Source: Hibiscus mutabilis
Taxonomy: Eukaryota; Streptophyta; Magnoliopsida; Malvales; Malvaceae
Length of the DNA: 64,000 nt
Assembly (NCBI GenBank): GCA_019671005.1
Contig: CM033726.1
Coordinates: 7,757,213 to 7,821,212, forward strand
Direction of reading: 5' to 3'
Shown: in pieces, positions 55,541 through 64,000 of the stretch
Layout: each line of letters opens with the position of its first letter
How positions within the stretch are numbered: position 1 is the stretch's first letter
The notes under the pieces: model-generated
Told to the model about the DNA's origin: nothing
Databases searched by the model: none
Seen by the model: only the letters and a program-made list of their open reading frames with translations
Translations under genes and position numbers: made by a program

Positions 55541-58500
55541 AAACATGTTTTTTTTATTCTGGTGGCTACTTTGTCTGTTGTGGTGAGTGATGAATATCAT
55601 TGTACTACTGAATTAGATGAGATGTTGAAAACGTTGGAGTGTCGTGGACTTCATGTTGTTAACAATTTTTATTATCGGTTCAGTTTGTAGAAGGGGTCAT
55701 ATTGACTGGGTGCATGTTTTGATGATGGGACATCATGGTATTTTATTCCTATTTCCACTTTTAAAGATGGGTTTCATTTACCGCTGCATTAATTTTTTGT
55801 AGATTGATTAAACTGGTTTGATGTAGCGCCGGGCCAATTGGGCGGGACTAGTTGGTGGATTTTGGTGACGCATTTTTTGAATTTTAAGATTCATGGGGAT
55901 GAACCGTCCATTAATGGGTTATGTTAGTTTTTTAATGTGATGGCCGGCCATGACAAAAATGCGAAAGGTTTTGCAACCATTAGTCATCGTTAAAGGGAAA
56001 ATACCAATATGAGTAATTATGTTGTGGATCTTCGCCTGGATATGTCAAAGTTTATCAAATTTGAGTGTAATTTTAAATGTTTTTTGTTCCTCATTGTGTG
56101 GCATCGTCCATCGAAAGACGGGGTTGCAATGCCTAATAGGGAGGAAATGTCACCCGCTGAATTGAAACTTCTGAAAAGGTTAGAGAGTGACCCACCCTCA
56201 CATTTTTAAGAGATATGCACTCTTAGGAATGTTTAGGTGTATTGTCTTGAGGAGAAAAGCCCCAATGGATGGGATGAAGGTGATTTTATTATTTTTGTTA
56301 AGACATGTTTTTCTCTTATTTATAGGGGTAGTGGTTTCTGTCCCGTGGGTTATTGGTAATGAATTGAGAGATTTGGCTGTAGGGTCAGATATGTCTCTTT
56401 TTGTTTCTATTGATGAACGATTACGTTTTCCAGGCTTGTTGGAAGTGGTGTCTTCAGAGGCTTTTAATAGCAGAGAAATAAGTTTGCACTGTACATTAGC
56501 TTTAACTACTGCAGCGATGCCTTCGACAGATTTGATTCTCGTTGCTCTTTGTGTGGAGATTTCCCTTGGTATTCAGAATGTCTCCGCAAGGGTTTCAGTA
56601 GATGTTGTAGAGAAGGCTTAGGAGAGTGTAGCGAGGCAGATGAGAACTTATAGCTCTAGGAGACGTTATTTGGTTGTCGAGGATAAAATGTTGGGAAAAT
56701 GCCAGCATTTCACGCCAGAGTTGGTGAGAATTTATGGATGATCAACTCCGATGACCTCCCTATTTCTACCGAACATCACGACTCTCTTTGTTTGGCTACA
56801 ACTGACGTCACTGGGACCACTGTTCTTATTAGTTTGGCCACCGTTCAACCTATTTTTTGTGTGTCTTTATATACTCCGATTGGTGTATTGTTGCATTTGG
56901 TTTGATAATTGTGTTAATTTTTTAATAAGTTTTTGTTTATTGGTATCTTCGCAGGGGTGAGTGTCACAAATTCTGTTTTTGTTCATTGTTCCATGGAAAA
57001 TATACATTATGTGGTCGCACCTATTGAGACCGTAAATTTTTTAGGGGTTGTAATGACTTCTTTGATGCCACTGCCTGCTGATGTTCCTTCTGGTTAGAGC
57101 TGTAAGTCCTTAGCTCCATGGGATGCATTTTATCCTTGGAGGGGGCTTTCGAAAACAGAGAGATGGTTTCATCCCGAGTCTGTTTCTAAGAGGTTGTTTG
57201 AGTTATATTCAAGTGTTGGAGTATGCCCAAAGACCAATCATAAGATGATTGTAAAAGACATATTTATTTTACCTTGTTTATTAATATAAAGGCATTATTA
57301 TTATTTTAGTCATTATTCTGCGCATAAATAAATAAAATGAATTATAATAAAATCCTTAGAATAATATGGTTATTATTGAATGTCCTTAGTCGAGTATTAT
57401 TGTGGGCATGGACAACAATAATATATTAAGACCAATATGTAGTTGATTGATGACAAAGTGTTGTTATAGACATGGAGATGTCAAAATCAATACATAAGTA
57501 TGTGTTAGAGAACGACATACTAAACTGACCCGCTATGAGCATGTTTCTTGGATTATTATCTGACAGTCACGATATTGCTTATATTTTGATACAGTCAAAC
57601 TACACTATAAAGACTGATATTCGATATGTCACAATCTATGTATTGGGATATGGTTGATCAAGATAGGATTTGTCCCTCCTACATAATATGAGTAATATCA
57701 TAGGATACTTGATTAAGTGAGACTAGAAATGCATGGCCATGCTCGAATAAATTGATCTGAGATATCATAGTTATTCGTTTATAAAAGTCTACTCAAGATA
57801 TCAAGAAATATTAGATGGACTATACAAGTGTGACTATTCCATGACTTGTGTCCAATCTAGATATAAATGACAAAATGATGTAATACATGAAAAATAGTTA
57901 ATCACGAAGAGGTTATATCGAACCACGACTTCCTGTAACTTAGGTAGCAATGTTGTATTGGTAGATGCCACTCATTTCTTGTAATATTAGAATTTTTCTA
58001 GATATTACTGCTAACGTTACATGAACCTACAAGGGTCACACCTTATGATTAAAACGAAGAAATATCGACTAGATAGCATGTGTGCAAACTTGTCGTACAC
58101 GAAATTAGTTAAAACCGAAATTATTATAATTATTGAAATTATATAGATAATTTTAGTTATATATTTTAATACTATATAATTTTTGTAATTATCAAACACT
58201 ATTAAAATAGATATATCCCTAAAGAAACCTAATTAAAGTAGAATTAGATTCTACATATTTAATTATATTTGGTTAAATATGTTGTATATTTAATAAATCT
58301 GAATTTAATTAGGATTAGGGTTTTGAATGCTATATAGAGGTATAAGGTCTAGCAGCCAAAGATATGCCTATTGCTAAAAACCTCTCTAACAGTTAGAGAA
58401 GTAAAATATTGTTCGTTTTATTCGGGTGGACTGCGTAGAGGTTAGAACTCTATTGTGATGACTTGGACTCGACATCGTGCTGGAAGAATCGGATTCTCCT

Positions 58501-59493
58501 ACGTCTCTGATGTTATTAGATTTAATTGAGGTAACACTCCATCCCTTTTTCACCCCGGACTCGTTCTTCGTACATGGATCACTAGCGGAATTCGTTGGAT
58601 AATTTTTTTACTGCATCATAGGGTATACCGGTGTTTCCCTACATCAAGTAGTTTTCCATACGTTGTAATAGGAGGAATGTTGAGGGGTTTAGGGTCTTAT
58701 TCAGGAATTGAGTTGCACTCAATTGAATATGGAGAGGAATGCTAAGGCTCTTCTCGAAGAGAATGAAAAGCTATGTTCAAAAACAGACAGCTACACTACT
58801 CTCCTTGAGAAAAATGAAAAGTTGTGTTCGAAGGTGGAGAGTTATACTGCTTATTTAGATGAGCTGCAAAAGAAACATAAGGCAGACATTTGGGCGCGAG
58901 TAGAAGAGCTAAATAAAAAGCATTCAGAAGAAATTTCTAAAAAAGAAGCTGAGTTCGATCGAGCCCTTAGAATCAAGAACAAAATACTTCATTCTGTTGA
59001 ACATAGTTTCAAGACTGAAGTTCAAAGTCTGAGGGGGGAGCTAAAGCAAACAAAGAATGCAGCGGATGAGCGCTTTGCTAGTTTCACAAGGAAACTATCT
59101 AAGCTGAAAGAGTCTCATAAAAATGAGATTATTGTGCTGAAAGCTACCTACGACGTAGCTGAGAAAGTTAAAGCGCCTATGAATATGACCTTCGCCTTTA
59201 TGATTGAAGGAATGGATAGGGCGTGAGATGTTATCATTCTTAGTTTTCAATTAGCACGTGGTCCTTTCGATGTTACTAATGTGGATTTTAACGCTCTCAA
59301 TGAAGTGGCCAAAAATTTTGAAGTGAGGAATCCTTCAGGGCTCTCATGGCAAAACTTTGCTACAAAGTATAGAAAGATCGTAGTTTCTCATACCTTTGAC
59401 CCGAATGCATCCTCTTCCCTGAATGACCGCAGTGGTGCTGCAGATATAATAGATAGTAGCAATGTTTTGGGTGACTGTAGTAAAGGTACATAA
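55541..59493 (+). pseudogene. Gypsy-type transposon-like coding remnant, split by a solo LTR
   Basis: The left part (55541-57213) carries fragments of the plant 'putative gypsy-type transposon' domain: DGFHLPLH-stop-FFVD, then WFDVAPGQLGGTSWWILVTH, AGHDKNAKGFATISH, and RPSKDGVAMPNREEMSPAEL ending LLKRLESDPPSHF. The right part (58649-59493) carries its coiled-coil end: KALLEENEKLCSKTDSYTTL, repeated as LLEKNEKLCSKVESYTAYL, then EELNKKHSEEISKKEAEFD, and the tail FNALNEVAKNFEVRNPSG with DPNASSSLNDRS. The solo LTR at 57214-58643 lies between. Stops and frameshifts are frequent in the left part. The 172-codon coiled-coil ORF (58708-59226) is open. Function is unknown; these proteins occur in non-autonomous plant retroelements. 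Confidence 0.65.
57214..58643 (+). mobile_element. Solo LTR (copia-like)
   Basis: The 1430-base unit starts TGTTGGAGTATGCCCAAAG and ends GTGTTTCCCTACA. It is flanked by TCAAG at 57209-57213 and 58644-58648. No internal region or second LTR is present, so it is the product of recombination between two LTRs. The start sequence is one I associate with plant copia LTRs. Strand is inferred from that similarity. Confidence 0.82.
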
Positions 59494-61369
59494 TTGTTAT
59501 TGTTGTCTAGTTTTTTTTTTGTATGAAAGAGATTTGATCACAACGTTTCTTGTCATCTCCATTATTTGTAATCTTTTTTTGTTGCGTTGACGATTGCCAT
59601 TTGTGATAGGAATAACTATATAGCAGAAATTGCCTAACTTGATGTACGCAATTCTTCCTATTTACTGCAATCTGATCCAGCTTCCTAATAATATCATATT
59701 TTCTAATTATAACCATATCTTTACGCAATCTAATCTCTGATCTAACTTTATTTTGATAAAGTCGTTACTTCCTCGTGTTGTGCTTCCTTACGTGTTTCTC
59801 TTTTTGTCTCTTATTCTCAGTTTTTTACTAAAAGTACGTTGAATGTTGTTCCTTAGGGAACATCTCGCTCAATTTTCTGCCAAACATCAACAAATTTCAA
59901 TAATCTAAAACTATTTGTACTTTCAATTTCTTCACAGTTCACAATGCTTTATTTTTTTCTTATATTATATGTATTTGTGTGGCCTTGTTAGGGGATTGAG
60001 GTTGGCAGATTTCTTATGCTTGGTGTCTATTAACTCTGTGTGATGACTTAGACAATTCGAGACAGACCGTGATGAAAAAAAGAATTTTTAATTAGCCGTA
60101 ATAAGTGTACGCGCTTACTCATGCATTTATTGATTGAAAGTTTCAAGGTTGCATGATTTTAGCTATTTGCACGAGATTCGAAGATCTGGAAATTAATTGT
60201 TCATTTCGGTGGTTTTCAATATTTGACTTTGAACCGTTATGGTTTGGTATTCTCTCTTTTTTACTATAAATAAGACCCTTTTAGGTCTGTATTTTCATAA
60301 CCTAATTTGCAAGTAGTTTGGTCTTTCTTTTGTAGCTTTTCTATTTTCACTCTTTTAACTTTGCTTGAGTTGATTTAAGAAAATAAGAAGAAAACATGTT
60401 TACGATGATGAGTGATATAAAAAAATTACGTTTTATAGATTCTGAGGGAGTACCATTTTCAAGTCTGGGCTATTTGTATCGACAGACAATAGTATTTGGA
60501 AGGCTATGATTGGCCATTTGTAGTAACTAATGCCAACAAGCAATGTATTTGGATAATCTTGATAGCCAGGTTTTCCAAATGCTGTTGTATGTTGGCGTTT
60601 GCTACTACATTGGGGAGCAATGGTTACTAGGCATTACATCGAGGTCATCGATGTGTGCCTGGATGCCCTTAAGTAGAGCGTTGATGTTGTTGATGTGTGC
60701 TTGGTTTCTGTTGGTTCTCAAATGTTTATCATCAAGGTGGTTGTTCATTTGTTAGTTGTGGTGCTAGTTACCGTGACAACAAACAACTACCCCGAGATGA
60801 TATTTTAGGCAGAGAATGAGTGGCTGGAGTGAAAATGGTATAGATGTTTGTCATCTCCACATGATCTTCCTATTACATTAAGAAGCACACTTTTTATCTC
60901 AACAGTGGAAATTGTTGTTGTCTTATGGGTTTCTCTAGATCGAGTTCACTGGAAGAACTCTCAAGTGTTTCCTTATTCGCCTTATATAGACTTGTAACTG
61001 TAATACTTTGTTTAGTCTATTTGTATAAGAATGATTGTTTTTATCTAGGTTCGCATCCGCATATGTGCTAACTTTCAATGGGTGGATTTTTGTCTTCCCT
61101 GTGTAATAATTCTTATTCACGATGTTCCTACTTGTATGTTTATATTTGCGAATATGATTATTTTCTTAGAGTAAACTATACAAATACTTCCTTTCATTAA
61201 TTGCATATCATTGTGTGGCGATTGCACTTTCTTGTTTGATTTTGAAATATTGTATTTTTCATATTTATTTCTTTAAAAAGGTGATAAATAATCATAAACT
61301 TATGATATTTACAAACTTGCAAGATAGATAGGTGGCGATTACTTGCCCCATTTTGGAAATAGTCCGCAT
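59494..61369. other. Non-coding region right of the coiled-coil remnant
   Basis: No protein domain or RNA gene was recognised. It may be the untranslated interior of the same retroelement as 55541-59493. T-rich stretches and a TATAAATAAGACC word near 60264 occur but are not called as promoters. Confidence 0.4.
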
Positions 61370-62020
61370 AAGAGTTATCTTTTTGTGTCGTTTTTCATGA
61401 AACGATACTATTCTCGCAGAGCGGATTATATGTTTGCGTAGTTTCCTTAAGTTGGGAAGATTTCTGCTTCCCCCGGTAAGGTAATTCTGATCGTTATACA
61501 CTTTTTCGTAAATTTATTATTTTATTACATTTTTATTGTGGAAATGGCTAATCGACCCCTTATTTTGGCAGACATTTTTCTTTTTGTACTTACTAGAGAA
61601 GTGACTAACGTACCTTTATATTTCTTTCCAACTCTGCGCTTGCTTTGGAAGCAGCGATCGTTGAACTGATTCCTTTATGCACAATTTTTGAGGGTGGATT
61701 CTTGCCCCTAGTGATGAAAAATTTATGGAGGATAGGTGATAAAGTTGGAATTATGCATGTATTCTGGTGTTTGCATCGCGCTTTTCTCTCTTTGAGATGG
61801 CAATACATAAATATAAACCTATGGCAAACTTTTTCCCCCTTTTATAATTAGTTCGATGGAGGGTTCATTTTACGTTATTTCTTATAGAGCGACATTATTG
61901 TCTCAAAGCGGGTTATTTAGTATGCTGTTACCCAGAGTTTGGAGGATTCTTGCCCCTGGGTTAGATAGTCTTGATCACTATGTACTTATTTGTGTTATTC
62001 GTACATTTATTAGTCTTGTA
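61370..62020. repeat. Diverged repeat with about 500 base period
   Basis: 61377-61530 and 61878-62015 share in order AGCGGATTAT / AGCGGGTTAT, TTCTGCTTCCCCC / TTCTTGCCCCTGG, TGATCGTTATACACTTT / TGATCACTATGTACTTA, and CGTA-ATTTATTA. A relative of the 95 bp unit (61648-61710) lies between them. Confidence 0.45.
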
Positions 62021-62300
62021 TGTAAATAGTCCAGCTCTTTGTTGTTATGAGTAGTGTAAATCGGTGTTCGCTTTGCGGATAAAGACCACTTGTACGTATA
62101 TTTCATATTGTTGCTAACTATAAGGGACTTTGCGAATCTTGGAGCGATTTTGCTAACTTAGAGCGAGTAAATATGTTTTTTCGCTTTGCTAACTATTTAT
62201 TCTTGCTCGAGAGTGGCTAGTGACCCTTTATTTTAGCGATGAGACCCTTTACTATTGCTTGGACGTTCGAATGAACCTTTGTTTATTTTCGCTCGCTTGC

Positions 62301-62775
62301 TTTGGAAGCGGCGATCGTTGAGATGATTCCTTTATACACACTTCTTGAAAGTGGCGAACGCTTATACAACCCTTTGTTTATTTATGCTCGTTTGCTTTGG
62401 AGGCGGCAATCGTTGAGCTGATTCCTTTATACACACTTCTTGAAAGTGGTAGACACTCATATGACCTTTTGTTTATTTTTGCTCTCTTGATTTGGAATCA
62501 TCAATCATTGAGTTGGTTCCTTTATGCACACTTTTTGAAAATGATGGACGCTCATACGATCCTTTGTATATTTTTGCTTGCTTGTTTTAGAAGCGACGAT
62601 CGTTGAGCTGATTCCTTTATGCATACTTCTTGAAAGTAATGGATGCTCATATAACCATTTGTTTATTTTTGTTCGCTTGTTTTGGAAGCGGCAATCCTTG
62701 AACTGATTCCTTTATACACGCTTCTTGAAAGTGGCAGACCCTCATACGATTTTTTATTTATGATGAGTCGAATGA
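62301..62775. repeat. 95 bp tandem array, five copies
   Basis: The word TTTGGAAGCG or its variant starts at 62301, 62396, 62491, 62586 and 62681, exactly 95 bases apart each time. The unit reads on through ATCGTTGAGCTGATTCC, TTTATACACACTTCTTGAAA and a TTTGTTTATTTTTGC end. Substitutions are scattered but indels are nearly absent. 95 is not a multiple of three and no frame is kept, so it is not coding. A lone diverged copy lies at 61648. Confidence 0.88.
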
Positions 62776-62999
62776 TAACTTATCATAGATAGAAGGCTTG
62801 TTATGAAGTTGCATTTTCTTAAGTTTTCCGTGTACAAGACATATAAGACTATGGGATATGAAAATGTGACATTCCAATATGTACGGAAAATCTAGATTCA
62901 TGAAATAAAATATCTCCAAAAACTAAAGAAACTTTAAAACTATTATATACGGGACAAAGTTAGGTCTAGAAAAACAAAATGAATAAGTAGAAAAAGTGG
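62776..62999. other. Spacer between array and retropepsin fragment
   Basis: No feature was recognised. Confidence 0.35.
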
Positions 63000-63960
63000 G
63001 CCTTTTAGGGAAACAACAAACATCGTGAGGTCCACGAATCTTCACTTCTTCAAAGACTTTACTTGCTTCACTGTCCCGCAGTAACATTACCTTTCCTACT
63101 CTGCTTGTCTAGTCTTGCTATAACTCTGGTCAATTTTGCAAGTTCATCTAGGTGAATTTCTGCCATCTTCATTGCTTCTGTCAGCTCTGGTATTACAAGT
63201 TTTTCTCTGAGGTCTAGGCCTTCGAGAATCATCATGGTTTTACGTAAGATATTGGTTTTGGGTCTTTTTTTGTTGGGGGGAATTCTCCATGAGCATGGTC
63301 ATGATATTTTTCTTCTGGGCTAAATGGAGTGAAAGGGTGTGGCACTACCTCGCTGTCTTTTAATCACTCTACATAAAACCTTCTTCTAATGGTGTGGAAA
63401 ACTTAACCTGTAGATAGAAATGGGCTATCATTATTTTAGCCTTTTTCATCAAAGGTTTCCCGAAGGTAGGTAACATTAAACGCAGACGGGTTATCAATGA
63501 CTGGGAAATTATCCATCTATTTAACCTTATTTTTGCCATCTCCCATGGTAATGGAAAGTTGGATGAAATCCTTCACCTCTATGGGTTAGTTGCTAAACCC
63601 ATACACTATGATTGCCGGCTTCAATTCCAAACTTGGAATTCTTATTTGTTTGAATTCATTCCATCCTAACACTTTCACAACACTACATGTATCAACCAAA
63701 ATTCTTTTCACAGTAAAATCCTTTATCAAAGCTGTAAGGACAATAGGATCACTAGTTCTTTCATCCAAGATACTATCATCTTTTTTTTTCAAAAAAATGA
63801 GACTCGCCATGAGTCTCTATGCCTTGGTTTTTTTATCATTCCTGCAGAAAATGACATTATTCCTTGTATGTGCGCCTTGCATTTGGAGCTTGATTGGTTT
63901 TACCTCTCGTCTATTCCAATTATCATATATATAGTACCCCTATTATCTTGATTATTTCTT
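63000..63960 (-). pseudogene. Gypsy retropepsin fragment
   Basis: On the minus strand, DPIVLTALIKDFTVKRILVD leads to VDTCSVVKVLGWNEFKQI (63690-63640), where a plant Ty3/gypsy aspartic protease normally has VDTGSS-N-L. Cys replaces the Gly of the catalytic D-T/S-G triad. LKPAIIVYGFSN and, after a stop, FPVIDNPSAFNVTYLRE (63500) match the rest of the domain, where a VDCPSAYNAIIGRP-type motif is usual. The protease would mature the Gag-Pol polyprotein. Stops separate each block. RT does not follow on the left. The protein's N-terminal part would lie to the right of the window. Confidence 0.68.
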
Positions 63961-64000
63961 CTGTTATCTTACGGCCTCGGCTGTTGAGCCTCATTGTTAT

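Noticed and set aside
62397..62606. Coding ORF in the 95 bp array (MEAAIVELIPLYTLLESG)
   Set aside because: The period is not a multiple of three, so the frame is not kept from unit to unit.
1..64000. tRNA or rRNA genes and endogenous pararetrovirus
   Set aside because: No cloverleaf-like A/B box pair, no rRNA core words and no pararetroviral movement or coat-like domains were recognised on either strand.

Overview
The window is nuclear DNA of a flowering plant. The evidence is AT-rich spacers, genes with many small GT-AG introns, plant-only families (a PPR editing-type protein, a remorin, a nodulin-related protein, a GT61 glycosyltransferase), and plant LTR retrotransposons primed by plant-type tRNA sites. 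The families and repeat style suggest a eudicot, possibly cotton (Gossypium). That last step is inference; no species marker was seen.

Layout. 1-10.7 kb is a gene cluster: an LRR pseudogene (+), a PPR gene with one frameshift (-), an intact five-exon remorin gene (+) and a RING/TM pseudogene (-), with two foldback elements upstream. 10.7-25 kb is repeat-filled. A 5'-truncated LINE was split by a 9.5 kb LTR retrotransposon (12791-22258, - strand, 5 bp target duplication GGCCT) and separately by a 378 bp hAT-like element with an 8 bp target duplication. 25.0-32.8 kb is a foldback element cut open by a nearly full-length but dead LINE. 33.3-33.7 kb holds the only other intact gene, a nodulin-related protein, with a decayed duplicate about 2.7 kb downstream that is fused at its break to a truncated foldback element. 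37.2-45.3 kb is a copia remnant interrupted by a second LTR retrotransposon (37898-43358, - strand). 46.3-47.5 kb is a broken GT61 gene. 47.7-54.2 kb has two foldback elements around a second decayed LINE. 55.5-59.5 kb is a gypsy-type transposon-like coding remnant split by a 1430 bp solo LTR with a TCAAG target duplication. 59.5-64 kb is non-coding repeat DNA with a clean 95 bp tandem array, ending in a retropepsin fragment (-).

Only the remorin and the nodulin-related genes read as intact. Most of the window is nested mobile DNA, and the insertion order can be read from target duplications. Both LTR elements carry gag but no recognisable protease, RT, RNase H or integrase, so they look non-autonomous. 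Their untranslated internal parts are the least ordinary sequence here. One carries about two dozen 34-base units whose short end stems change but stay complementary. The other carries about seven degenerate tandem copies of its tRNA-Met primer-binding site. No CRISPR array, rRNA or tRNA gene was seen.
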